Position numbers and translations under genes: made by a program. A model generated the notes under the pieces. The model worked only from the letters and a program-made list of their open reading frames with translations, was not told the origin of the DNA and ran no database searches. Shown in pieces: positions 18,301 to 26,062 of a stretch of DNA of 59,561 nucleotides; within the stretch, counting starts at the first letter, position 1; each line of letters begins with the position of its first letter. The stretch comes from Algivirga pacifica (GTDB lineage: Bacteria; Bacteroidota; Bacteroidia; Cytophagales; Flammeovirgaceae): positions 1 through 59,561 of the forward strand of contig NZ_BAABJX010000035.1 in the NCBI RefSeq assembly GCF_039543525.1, in the 5' to 3' direction.

Positions 18301-19829
18301 GTGTGAAGATTGTCTCTGAAGTAAGCATGATGAATGAAACCTCTCCAGGTGCTTATGATGGAGAAATCAAAGTGACCATTACGGGAGGAACATCCCCTTA
18401 TACTTATAGTTGGAAAGGTCCTGACGGCTTCACTTCAACGGAACAAAATATCTCAGGACTGACAGCTGGTAAGTATGAGTTGGAGATTACGGATGCCAAA
18501 GGATGTAAAGCATATTGTACGTATAATCTAGAGGCTCTTCCAGATCCTTGCAAAGGAGTAGAAATTAAGGCGGAAGCTCAGGTGACAAATGAGTCTCGTC
18601 AAGGCGCTTATGATGGAGCAATTAATGTGACCCTTCAAGGAAATACTTTACCTTATACTTATGAATGGAGAGGGCCGAGAGGTTTTGAAGCGTATGTGGA
18701 AGATATTGATCAACTGACAGGAGGAAAGTATACCCTTAGAGTAACAGATCGTAATGGTTGTATCGCTATGTTCACCTATCATGTAAGAACAGAGGATGGA
18801 ACACCTCCTGAAGTAGATTGTCGAATGATTCGCATGGAGGCTAATCCAATCTTTAAGAAGGAATCTTATAAAGGAGCGGCAGATGGATATATCGATGTGA
18901 CACTACAGGGTGGAACAGCCCCATATTATTATGAATGGACGGGGCCGAAGGGCTTTCATAGTACTTCTGAGGATATTGCAGGGTTGACGAGTGGGCAGTA
19001 TGTACTGAGAGTTAAGGATGCGAATGGCTGTACAGGATACTTTACTTACTTTCTTCGCATAGAGGGAGAAACAGGAGAGAACCCTTGTACTGGAACAAGT
19101 ATTCATGTAGTAGTAGAGGATTTGATACATGAGAGTAAAATGGGTGCTAGAGATGGCTTACTAGAAGTATCTGCACAAGGAGGAGAAGCACCCTATTATT
19201 ACTATTGGGAAGGACCTGATGGCTTTATTGCCACTACGGCCAGAATCGATAACCTGAAAGAAGGTGAGTATCGTTTGTTCTTAACTGATTCCAGGGGTTG
19301 TGAGGCCATTATGACACAAACAGTACTGAATGCTGTGTGTAATACACTGAAGGATATACGAGCAAGGGTAAGTAATGCGTCAAATAGAGGAGGACAAGGA
19401 CAGATTCAGATAGAAGACACAGGAGATGGCATGAGTTATGAATGGTTTGGTCCAAATGGCTTCTACTCTACCGACCTTAGTATTACAGGTCTTCGTGATG
19501 GAGAGTATACACTCGTGATGAGAAGTAGTCAAGGCTGTAAAACATCCTTTACGTATGAAGTAAGAGGTGAGGCTCGCTTGGTAACATCCCTGGAAGAAAG
19601 AGTAAAGGTTTATCCAAACCCATCCAATGGTATGTTTAACCTGACCTTGCCAACTACCTTTGAAAATGCAAAAATGGTAGTGTTTGATGCTTCCGGAAAA
19701 GTGATCTGGGAAAGGCAAGCTGAATCAGCAAATGTGCAGGTAGATTTGAGTCGACAGAGTAAAGGTATGTACTTGTTAAGATTGATTTCTGATGATCGAT
19801 CTGTAGTACATAAGCTAATAATTGACTAA
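12381..19829 (+). CDS. Giant SprB-repeat surface protein, T9SS type A
   Basis: A 2482-residue exported protein. A signal peptide (MRWLLLLACVMSGMTFGWA, after a short N-tail) precedes about 30 tandem SprB-type repeats of roughly 70-85 residues (from residue about 50 to 2400). Each has SGGxxPYxYxW, then L..G.Y.V.VTDANGC. Repeats 1-24 mostly read WSNGATT and carry an early Cys (DVSC); repeats 25-30 read GPDGF and have Cys moved to the repeat start (PC). The last about 80 residues are a type A sorting domain (VYPNPSNGMF, GMYLLRLI, VHKLIID). SprB is the gliding adhesin of Flavobacterium, but it uses a type B domain; adhesion here is inference. A hairpin separates it from its paralogue. Confidence 0.93.
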   Translation: MDQKPKSMTLGAASIMRWLLLLACVMSGMTFGWADTPTSEKDSNIGLTVTEIIKDVSCNGGKDGGIDITISGGEAPYYCLWNTGATTEDLAGVPAGNYWVKVYDKHGLQGQWFYEIKQPDPIIIKGTPSPDYCGQMNASIYLEVSGGTMPYSFAWTDGSVAEDRTGLAAGIYTVKVTDANGCQKEASFEVGVQADFQITGVVGNNLCNGQSNGSITVNVIGSTAPYTFLWSNGATTQNLSGLQEGVYTVDITDKNGCVKSKTFTLTDPYALEASAVVEDNNCGATYEGAIKLSVSGGVAPYTYLWNTGAITKNLLGLAAGDYTVVITDANGCQITKMYTVQDITGLGIKSYVTDVSCYGESDGEIDIEVNGGERPYTYVWNTGATTQNLYDVPAGSYFVTVTDAKGCKASLGVMVKSAGALSLSSQVKDVVCKGENNGAIDLTVNGGTAPFTFKWSNGATTEDLTNLPAGTYSVVVTDKNGCGTQGTFKVNDGSDIKIIGEVYDICGKNNNGKIICQISGGVAPYTISWDYGSSNNKELYNLPPGLYEVTVTDAKGCQVKKTFEVKASPVIYAKETIKDVSCNGLRDGSIELLVKGGTLPLSFKWSHGSTTKNVYNLSAGSYTVTITDAVGCEIVYTYEVGQPDRIKANAIVKDAGCEGVGGSIELNVSGGTAPYTYLWSNGATTSSVFDLPVGNYSVKITDAEGCELNKSFTIKKLNPLSIYYNKKDDVCGTSNTGAIYLNVSGGKAPYAYLWNTGATTSSITGLAAGDYTVTVTDAAGCEERKTITVGLETTLRVNINKKDISCFGEMDGEAKAIVSGGQAPYSYKWSNGATTQVITGLSAGIYTVEVTDSKYCVQTATVEIKEPTALTLETTPQNLKCFGDTNGKILLTVSGGTAPYTYLWSNGAITKDLTSVSAGTYKVIVTDSRGCKAEKEETITQPTPIDITYEIEEESCPGQKDGSIVLTVSGGKAPYRYHWSNGATTKDLINIGAGTYKVIVTDAYNCKKEAVIKMSSPKSIKIEAYKEDVSCTNDSDGSITLVVTGGTVPYTYLWSNGATTKNLTGLSTGVYSVTVTDSNACTASKTIKIETGSELKLKLTKKDILCYGDKDGEAKVIVYGGVAPYTYLWSNGETTSTITGLAVGTYSVQVTDAKGCVGTGAVEIKSPNALSISLQKTDVTCASGNDGTITTIVNGGRAPYSFLWSNGETTQNLSGLTPGFYEVIVIDANGCKRTAKTEIKGPEGFKVILKKEDVTCKGAMDGAIEAIVNGGKAPYTYLWLTGATTSSISSLMPGVYNVTVTDANGCQASNSIQIMEPEEISLVSAVINPSAPDVADGSINLVVSGGTPPYTYLWSNGATTEDLSELLPGTYSVIVTDANGCIAKDTVTLTTGESELTLRVIAIPVPCKGDSTGRLQGIVSNGVPPYKITVKQGDTIIGEFPGLGDGFQELTGLPAGVYTVMAEDAQGQMVSASAEITEPEFELSANISTNIAAGCESADGILLVDVTGGTEPYMYQWSNGATTKDLVNVVAGSYTLIVTDANQCTTVLTGVVEQENNLEVSVVATPIPCFGDSTGMVMLTVEGGKAPFSYQWSNGATTQNLVNVPAGTYQVTVMDADSCTKVVGDIVVEQPDAPIQTSLEGMNPSAILATDGAIDLTVSGGTPPYAYLWSTGATTQDLSDLMEGQYFVEVTDANGCVKEDSVFLVAQRGDIVLRLQTVPVLCKGDSTGRLQAVISRGEPPYEVRVEKDGQVVGVFTGLPDGFQELDSLPAGMYDVFVEDAVGATDQASAEITEPDKALDLVIEKQDQTVPGVPDGSFKFILSGGTEPYDVTVTGQLDTVFNDLLAGEYLVENLGPGTYFIQVIDENGCSEMATVMVEPKETPCEEVRLESSATVTKESTPGAADGVIAVSISGGEAPYTYSWVGPDGFTSMEQNISGLVAGKYDLEVVDTNGCRGRFSYVVRVGQTPPTDPCDGVKIVSEVSMMNETSPGAYDGEIKVTITGGTSPYTYSWKGPDGFTSTEQNISGLTAGKYELEITDAKGCKAYCTYNLEALPDPCKGVEIKAEAQVTNESRQGAYDGAINVTLQGNTLPYTYEWRGPRGFEAYVEDIDQLTGGKYTLRVTDRNGCIAMFTYHVRTEDGTPPEVDCRMIRMEANPIFKKESYKGAADGYIDVTLQGGTAPYYYEWTGPKGFHSTSEDIAGLTSGQYVLRVKDANGCTGYFTYFLRIEGETGENPCTGTSIHVVVEDLIHESKMGARDGLLEVSAQGGEAPYYYYWEGPDGFIATTARIDNLKEGEYRLFLTDSRGCEAIMTQTVLNAVCNTLKDIRARVSNASNRGGQGQIQIEDTGDGMSYEWFGPNGFYSTDLSITGLRDGEYTLVMRSSQGCKTSFTYEVRGEARLVTSLEERVKVYPNPSNGMFNLTLPTTFENAKMVVFDASGKVIWERQAESANVQVDLSRQSKGMYLLRLISDDRSVVHKLIID

Positions 19830-19833
19830 ATTA

Positions 19834-19863
19834 TAAGGGAGTCCCCTTCAGGGGCTTCCCTTA
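19834..19863 (+). terminator. Strong hairpin between the two SprB-repeat genes
   Basis: AAGGGA-GT-CCCC pairs with GGGG-CT-TCCCTT around a TTCA loop. No T run follows, so it may be a weak terminator or an mRNA-stabilising hairpin between the giant gene and its small paralogue. Confidence 0.6.
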
Positions 19864-19899
19864 TACCTTATTCTAATAACTCATTAATTAACAACCAGA

Positions 19900-21033
19900 A
19901 TGAATACTAATAAACCAAAAATGAGATACATGGACTACCTATGCTGGGGAGTCGTGGCTATTGGAGGATTGTCCCCTTCCATGATTTATGGACAAGCAGT
20001 GGAGGGATGTGATGGTGTACAGTTTGCGAATACGCTTGTTGTACAACATGAGACGTACCCAGGGGCAAAAGACGGTGCTATTGATGTAACGATCAATGGA
20101 GGAGAAGCTCCTTATACCTATGCCTGGACTGTAAATAATGAATCATTTGCTGATACGGAGGATTTGACAGGATTAGAAGGAGGGGTTTATGTACTTCAAT
20201 TGACAGATGCTAATGGATGTACAGCCTATTTTACGTATGAGGTAGGAGTGGGTGACTTTCAAGAGTTTTGTCAGAACAGTGATCTGTCTGCGACGGTAGA
20301 GAGTATTGAGGATGAAGGGATGCAAACGCAAGTGAATGGAGCAATCGCTGTAGAGGTATCGGGAGGAACAGCACCTTATACCTATTACTGGACAGGACCT
20401 GATGGGTTTATAGCTACAGAAGAAGATTTGCTGGGGTTATCGGCAGGGGAGTACCGTTTAGAGGTGACAGATGCCAACGGTTGCTCGGTAGCTTTGTCTG
20501 CTTTTGTAAAAAGTTCTCTTTGTGAAACGTTGGTGTCGATGAGGGCTAAGGTGAGGACATTATACAAAAAAGGAAATTGGACGTTGAGTTTGGCTACTCC
20601 TCTTCCTTCAGGAGTAGAGGCTACTTGGTTTGATGCGGCAGGGATCAAAAGGGTAGGAAGTGCCATTCGAGGAATGCAAGCAGGAGAGTATGTTTTGATG
20701 CTGACGAACCAGTTTGGTTGTTCTTCTTATTTCACCTATAAATTAGATTATGAAAATACGCAAGAGGAGGAGACAGAATCCCAGTCTATTGCAGCATATC
20801 CTAATCCTTCTCATGGGGAGTTTAGTATTCAGGTACCAAGCTTTCATTCCTCAGCTCGTTTATTAGTGATGAGTATGACAGGACAAGTGGTCTATGAGGC
20901 GACATCTCCACTATTAAAAATAAAGCAAGAAAATGGCCTGCCTATTAAGATTCGAGGGTTGAGAAAAGGGGTTTACCTGTTGAGGTTTACTTATGATGCC
21001 CAAGAGGTTACAGAAAAAGTATATGTAAATTAA
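19900..21033 (+). CDS. Small SprB-repeat protein, T9SS type A
   Basis: A 377-residue exported protein. Its N-terminus has a hydrophobic signal ending near MIYGQAVEG. Three repeats follow: residues about 28-122, 125-205 and 206-285. They resemble the C-terminal repeats 28-30 of the giant neighbour, including the Cys at the start of each repeat (EGCDGV, EFCQNS, SLCETL) and the GPDGF core in repeat 2. The end is a sorting domain (AYPNPSHGEF, GVYLLRFTYD, TEKVYVN). It looks like a shortened duplicate of the end of the upstream gene, 70 bases apart on the same strand. It may be a partner or minor surface subunit. A terminator follows. Confidence 0.9.
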   Translation: MNTNKPKMRYMDYLCWGVVAIGGLSPSMIYGQAVEGCDGVQFANTLVVQHETYPGAKDGAIDVTINGGEAPYTYAWTVNNESFADTEDLTGLEGGVYVLQLTDANGCTAYFTYEVGVGDFQEFCQNSDLSATVESIEDEGMQTQVNGAIAVEVSGGTAPYTYYWTGPDGFIATEEDLLGLSAGEYRLEVTDANGCSVALSAFVKSSLCETLVSMRAKVRTLYKKGNWTLSLATPLPSGVEATWFDAAGIKRVGSAIRGMQAGEYVLMLTNQFGCSSYFTYKLDYENTQEEETESQSIAAYPNPSHGEFSIQVPSFHSSARLLVMSMTGQVVYEATSPLLKIKQENGLPIKIRGLRKGVYLLRFTYDAQEVTEKVYVN

Positions 21034-21068
21034 CAGGTAGGGTATTACGCGATCAATTGATAATACTT

Positions 21069-21106
21069 AAAAGCCTGCGATTCTTACTAGAATTGCAGGC
21101 TTTTTT
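21069..21106 (+). terminator. Intrinsic terminator after the SprB-repeat pair
   Basis: AAGCCTGCgATTCT pairs with AGAATtGCAGGCTT around a 4-base loop, followed by T6. Confidence 0.9.
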
Positions 21107-21113
21107 CCTTTAA

Positions 21114-21332
21114 TTAAGGTTGAATATTTAACCGTCATACTGCTAGTTCGCTTTGTTGAGTGGCACTGCGTGCCGTTGAGTGGAGCTTTGCTCCGTTGAG
21201 TAGCCCTTCGGGCTGTTGAGAAAGAGTAGTACTGCAAAATCTCAACAGCCCGAAGGGCTACTCAACGGCACATAGTGCCACTCAACCAGCGGCGTAAGCC
21301 GTCTCAACTGTCGGTTAATTATTCAACCTTAA
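21114..21332. repeat. 219-bp palindromic element with terminal inverted repeats
   Basis: The ends TTAAGGTTGAATA... (21114-21134) and ...TATTCAACCTTAA (21312-21332) are 21-bp inverted repeats with one mismatch. Inside, GTTGAG hexamers alternate with small hairpins (GGCACtgcGTGCC, GGAGCtttGCTCC, AGCCCttcgGGGCT on the left; their complements on the right). The whole can fold into one large cruciform. It fills the gap between two convergent genes and resembles a MITE or a large bidirectional terminator. Confidence 0.85.
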
Positions 21333-21401
21333 TAAAAGGAAAAACATAAGTTTAACTACTAAACTTGAAGAGTTTTAAAAGATATATTTCCTATCCAGTT
21401 T

Positions 21402-22838
21402 TTACTCCCAGCCGCCCCCAAGTGAACGGTATAGCTCGACTAATGAAATAAGTTGCTCTTTTTGAATATCGGCTAAGTCAAGTTCAGCAACCAAAGCATT
21501 GTTTTGGGCCGTAATCACCTCCAGGTAATTAGCATAACCGCTTTTAAAGAGTTCATTGGAGAAGTGAGCAGCCTTAAGAAGGGCATCCACTTCTAGTACT
21601 TTGAGTGATTTTTGCTCTTCCAGTTGATTAACAGCAACCAAAGAGTTAATGACTTCATTAAAACTAGTAATGATACTTTGCTGGTATTGAAACAAGGCTT
21701 GCTCACGTTCGGCTTCAGTAGATTTGTACTGCGCTCGAATGGCATTGCCTTGGAAGATAGGAGCGACCAGTCCTCCAGCTACACTGTACCCTAGAGAGGC
21801 AGGTAAAGAAAAGAATTCTCCGGCATCAAATGAGTTCATAAAACCAGTGGCTGATAAAGAAATAGTAGGGTAAAAAGCCGCTTTAGCTGCACCTACATTA
21901 GCATTGGCAGCCATCAAGCTATATTCTGCTACTAAAATATCAGGGCGTCTTTGTAATAACTCCGATGGAATTCCTGTAAAAGCGGTTTCAGGAAGCTCTT
22001 GCTGCATTAAGGAGTCTCCCCTGTGAATTTCCTGAGGATATCTTCCCAATAAATAATTGAGTGCATTTTCTGTCACGACCATCTGTTGCAATACTGCGGG
22101 TTTCAACCCTTTGGTATTGAGCAGCTGGGCTTCAATCTGTTTCACGCCTACTTCATTAGCCCTACCACCTTCTTTTTGGAGCTTGACCACTCTGAAGGCT
22201 TCTTCTTGTAGGGCAATATTTTTATTAATCACTTCTAGTTTAATATCCAGGGATAGTAACTCATAATACAAGCTAGCAATATTGGCAACCAATACGGTTT
22301 CTAAAGCTCTTTGCGCCATTTCTGTTTGAGCAACCTGAGCCTTAGCGGATTCTTTTAACCGCCTAAGTCTTCCCCAAAAGTCAATCTCCCAGGACATACT
22401 AAGATCCAATTGATAGTTTTCTATAGGTATAGGAATGTTATTTCCTGTAGCATTGGCCGCATTGATGTTTTTACCTTGCAAGCTATTATCTCCTGGATCA
22501 GCAATTCCAACAGCACCTCCCCCCGAGAAGGACGGAATAAGAGCACCCCTGCTTTGCATAAGCAGCGCATTGGCTTGTATCACACGTTGTTCCGCAATTA
22601 ATAGGTCATAGTTGTTATGTAACCCAGAGTCAATAAGGGCAAGTAAGACCGTGTCTGAGAAGTAGTCTTTCCATGAAATCTCCGATAGATTACTACTTGT
22701 ATCTGTGGAAAAATCCGTATAGAAAGCTTCAGGCATAGCTAACTCAGGCCTTTTATAGTTCTTCCCCATCTTACAGCTTTGGAAGAATAGACTTGTCAAC
22801 AGAATGCCTAATAGAAATATCGAAAGTGATTTTTTCAT
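21402..22838 (-). CDS. Outer membrane efflux factor (OprM/NodT family lipoprotein)
   Basis: A 478-residue TolC-type channel. The ATG at 22838 gives a lipoprotein signal (FLLGILLTSLFFQSC, lipobox Cys); the open frame upstream lacks one. The sequence NYKRPELAMPEAF after the Cys, the two long-helix halves (about 60-240 and 270-460) and RRPDILVAEYSLMAANANVGAAKAAFYPTISL (split here only for description; about residues 300-330) are typical. It is the last gene of the RND operon, 25 bases after the pump gene. It forms the exit duct through the outer membrane for the drugs or metabolites pumped by the system. Confidence 0.93.
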   Translation of the reverse strand: MKKSLSIFLLGILLTSLFFQSCKMGKNYKRPELAMPEAFYTDFSTDTSSNLSEISWKDYFSDTVLLALIDSGLHNNYDLLIAEQRVIQANALLMQSRGALIPSFSGGGAVGIADPGDNSLQGKNINAANATGNNIPIPIENYQLDLSMSWEIDFWGRLRRLKESAKAQVAQTEMAQRALETVLVANIASLYYELLSLDIKLEVINKNIALQEEAFRVVKLQKEGGRANEVGVKQIEAQLLNTKGLKPAVLQQMVVTENALNYLLGRYPQEIHRGDSLMQQELPETAFTGIPSELLQRRPDILVAEYSLMAANANVGAAKAAFYPTISLSATGFMNSFDAGEFFSLPASLGYSVAGGLVAPIFQGNAIRAQYKSTEAEREQALFQYQQSIITSFNEVINSLVAVNQLEEQKSLKVLEVDALLKAAHFSNELFKSGYANYLEVITAQNNALVAELDLADIQKEQLISLVELYRSLGGGWE

Positions 22839-22863
22839 AATCTTGAAGCATGTTTCAACAGTA

Positions 22864-25800
22864 CTACTGTTCGTTTTGAGCAGTATCACCAGAGGTTTCA
22901 GGAGGTGTAGGTTTTCCAGATATTTTCTCGGCTAAATATTGGAAAACTACATAGAGCGCCGGTACGATAATGACACCGAAAATGGTTCCAAAAAGCATTC
23001 CTCCAAAGGCTGAAATACCAATTGTACGGTTGCCTATAGCTCCGGCACCTGTAGCAATGGCTAAGGGAACAACCCCCAATACAAAAGCGAAGGAAGTCAT
23101 CAGGATAGGTCGGAGACGAAGGGTAGCTGCCGCAATAGCAGATTCTAGGATGCTCATCCCTTCTCTTCTTTTGATAAGGGCAAACTCCACGATCAGTACG
23201 GCATTTTTTGCCAGTAGTCCGATCAACATGATTAAGGCAACCTGTGCATAGATATTATTTTCTAGGCCGGTTAATTTTAGGAAAACAAAAACACCAAATA
23301 CCCCCGTTGGAATAGAAAGCAATAGAGATATAGGGGTGATATAGCTTTCGTATTGGGCCGCCAGTACCAGAAAAACAAATAGAAAGCTGATAGCGAAAAT
23401 GATTCCTGCCTGTCCACTGGATAGCACTTCTTCCCGTGTCATACCAGACCAGTCAAAACCAAATCCTCTGGGGAGTGATTCTGCTTCTTCGTATATCGCG
23501 TTAATTGCATCTCCTGTACTGAAGCCAGGAGCGGCTTGTCCATTAATCAAGGCTGCACTGTATACATTGAAACGAGTTACTTGCTCTGGCCCATACGCTT
23601 TCTGAAGTTTCGCAAAGGCGGAAAGAGGAACCATTTCTCCTTTGTCATTTTTGACATGAAAATCCAACAGGTCACTTGGCTCTTTTCGGTATTCTGGTAA
23701 GCTTTGAATCATTACCCTGTACAGCTTCCCAAAGCGTGTAAAGTTGGAGGCATAATAACTACCTATATAGGTTTGTAAGGTAACCAAGGCGTCTTGTACG
23801 GTGACCCCTAGTTTCATGGCTTGAGCCTCGTCGATCCTTACTTCATATTGTGGGAACTTCGTACTAAAGCTACTCATCGCATAGGCGATTTCAGGTCGTT
23901 GACTTAGGGCTAGGCTAAAGGATTTAGTGACTTCATCCAATTCACTTAAATCTCCTCCTGTTCGGTCTTGTAAACGCATTTCAAAACCACTGGATGTACC
24001 AAAACCGGGTACTGTAGGAGGTGCAAAGGGGATAATATTGGCATCTTTGATATGTCGTATTTTAGTATTCAGTTGTTGAATAAAGCCAAAAACAGAGTTT
24101 TCCTTTCCTTCTCGCTCTTCCCAAGGCTTTAGTTGTATAATAGCAAAGCCATAGGAGCTACCAGCCGATCCAGCCAAAATACTATAACCCGATACCATGG
24201 TGACATTTTCCACCTGTTCAAACTCAGAGGCAATATCCTCCAACTCATCTAAAACATTTTGAGAACGCTCTAAACTGGCCCCGGGAGGGCCTGTGACATC
24301 TACGAAAATTACCCCTTGGTCTTCGGTAGGGATAAACCCTGTAGGAATAGTGGGGGCAATAAGAACTATCCCTACAATAAAAGTAGTAAGTAATCCTAGC
24401 GGAAGAATTTTTTTACTTAACAAGAATCGCAGTGTTTGTGCGTATTTCCCTAATACTTTATCAAAGAGCTCATTAAACTTATTGAAAAAGCCCCCTAATA
24501 ACCCTTTTTTCTTTCCTTCTTTTGGAGGTTTAAGTAGCAATGCACATAGTGCAGGGGAGAGCGTAAGGGCATTAATGGATGATACAAATACCGACATGGC
24601 AATGGTTAAGGCAAACTGTCGGTAAAATACCCCTGTCGGACCAGAAAGAAATGCGGAAGGCACAAACACTGACATCACAACTAAAGTGGTCGCAATAACC
24701 GGAGAAACGATTTCTTTCATTGCTGCAAAAGTGGCTTGTACCGGGGGCATATGTTCTTCATGCATCTTGGTATGTACCGCTTCTACAACAACAATCGCAT
24801 CATCCACCACAATACCAATTGCGAGAACCAAGGCAAATAGTGTCAATAGATTGATTGAGAATCCGAAGGCTACCAAGAAGATAAAGGCCCCTACCAATGA
24901 TACGGGAACCGCAATGGCTGGAATAAGTGTCGAACGAAAATCCTGAAGAAAGATAAATACTACAATAAACACCAGAATAAAGGCTTCCACTAAGGTTTTA
25001 ACTACCTCATGGATAGAAGCGTCAAGAAATAGAGAAATATCATAAGGCAATTCATACCTTACTCCTTGGGGAAAAGACGATCCCTTTAATTCTTCCAATT
25101 TAGCCTTCACATTGGCTATAATCTCTTGTGCATTTGACCCCGGTGTTTGATAGAGCATCACAGAACAAGCAGGCTTTCCGTTGGTCTTGGATATCATTGA
25201 ATATTGTAACGTCCCTAACTCGATTTCAGCAATGTCTTTTAAGTACAATAAAGACCCATCATCGTTAGTTTTAACAATGATATTTTCATACTCCTCAGGG
25301 GTTTTTAGTTTCCCTTTATATTTCAGAATGTATTCCAGGACTTGTGGGTTTCTGAATGAACTTTCTCCAAGTCTACCAGGAGCAGCTTCCAGGTTTTGTG
25401 ATTTTATGGCGTTGGTGACTTCTGTCGTAGACAGGTTGTAAGCAATCATTTTTTCTGGCTTCAACCATACACGAATAGAGTAATCCTTTCCTCCAAAAAT
25501 ATTAGCATCCCCAATCCCATTGATACGCTTAATCTCAGGAATGATATTCAGGTCCATATAGTTGTACAAGAATTTTTCGTCATGCGTACTGTCATCACTG
25601 AGTATAGTCAGAAATAGTAGGATACTATTTTGTCGTTTCTTGGTCTCTACACCCGTTTCTACAACTTCACTAGGGAGCTGACTCATGGCGGTAGCAACTC
25701 TGTTTTGTACGTTTACTGCAGCAATATCGGGATCCGTGCCCAGTTCAAAGAATACTTGAATATTGGTGATACCACTATTATTACACACCGTGTTCATATA

Positions 25801-26028
25801 AGTCATCCCCTCTACACCATTGATCGCATCCTCTAAAGGTGCTGCTACGGAATTGGCACATACCACGGCATTGGCTCCTGTGTAAGTCGCCTGTACAGAG
25901 ACTGAAGGAGGTGCAATATCCGGGAACTGAGATACCGGTAGTTGGATCATGGATAGTACTCCTCCAATCACAATGAAAATAGAGATGACCGTAGATAATA
26001 CGGGCCGTTTTATAAAGGTCTCAAACAT
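22864..26028 (-). CDS. RND multidrug efflux pump, AcrB/HAE1 family
   Basis: A 1054-residue inner membrane transporter. I use the ATG at 26028 (MFETFIKRPVLSTV), the standard N-terminus of this family; the earlier in-frame start overlaps the adaptor gene. It has the two-fold layout of 12 membrane helices with large periplasmic loops after helices 1 and 7. Helix 4 carries the proton-relay Asp pair (GIVVDDAIVVVE, about residues 402-413). GFIPTEDQG is the usual start of the second half. Substrates cannot be read from the sequence. It is the middle gene of the operon adaptor-pump-channel. Confidence 0.95.
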   Translation of the reverse strand: MFETFIKRPVLSTVISIFIVIGGVLSMIQLPVSQFPDIAPPSVSVQATYTGANAVVCANSVAAPLEDAINGVEGMTYMNTVCNNSGITNIQVFFELGTDPDIAAVNVQNRVATAMSQLPSEVVETGVETKKRQNSILLFLTILSDDSTHDEKFLYNYMDLNIIPEIKRINGIGDANIFGGKDYSIRVWLKPEKMIAYNLSTTEVTNAIKSQNLEAAPGRLGESSFRNPQVLEYILKYKGKLKTPEEYENIIVKTNDDGSLLYLKDIAEIELGTLQYSMISKTNGKPACSVMLYQTPGSNAQEIIANVKAKLEELKGSSFPQGVRYELPYDISLFLDASIHEVVKTLVEAFILVFIVVFIFLQDFRSTLIPAIAVPVSLVGAFIFLVAFGFSINLLTLFALVLAIGIVVDDAIVVVEAVHTKMHEEHMPPVQATFAAMKEIVSPVIATTLVVMSVFVPSAFLSGPTGVFYRQFALTIAMSVFVSSINALTLSPALCALLLKPPKEGKKKGLLGGFFNKFNELFDKVLGKYAQTLRFLLSKKILPLGLLTTFIVGIVLIAPTIPTGFIPTEDQGVIFVDVTGPPGASLERSQNVLDELEDIASEFEQVENVTMVSGYSILAGSAGSSYGFAIIQLKPWEEREGKENSVFGFIQQLNTKIRHIKDANIIPFAPPTVPGFGTSSGFEMRLQDRTGGDLSELDEVTKSFSLALSQRPEIAYAMSSFSTKFPQYEVRIDEAQAMKLGVTVQDALVTLQTYIGSYYASNFTRFGKLYRVMIQSLPEYRKEPSDLLDFHVKNDKGEMVPLSAFAKLQKAYGPEQVTRFNVYSAALINGQAAPGFSTGDAINAIYEEAESLPRGFGFDWSGMTREEVLSSGQAGIIFAISFLFVFLVLAAQYESYITPISLLLSIPTGVFGVFVFLKLTGLENNIYAQVALIMLIGLLAKNAVLIVEFALIKRREGMSILESAIAAATLRLRPILMTSFAFVLGVVPLAIATGAGAIGNRTIGISAFGGMLFGTIFGVIIVPALYVVFQYLAEKISGKPTPPETSGDTAQNEQ

Positions 26029-26062
26029 AACAATGGGTATATTTGGGTGATGGTCAGTGTTT

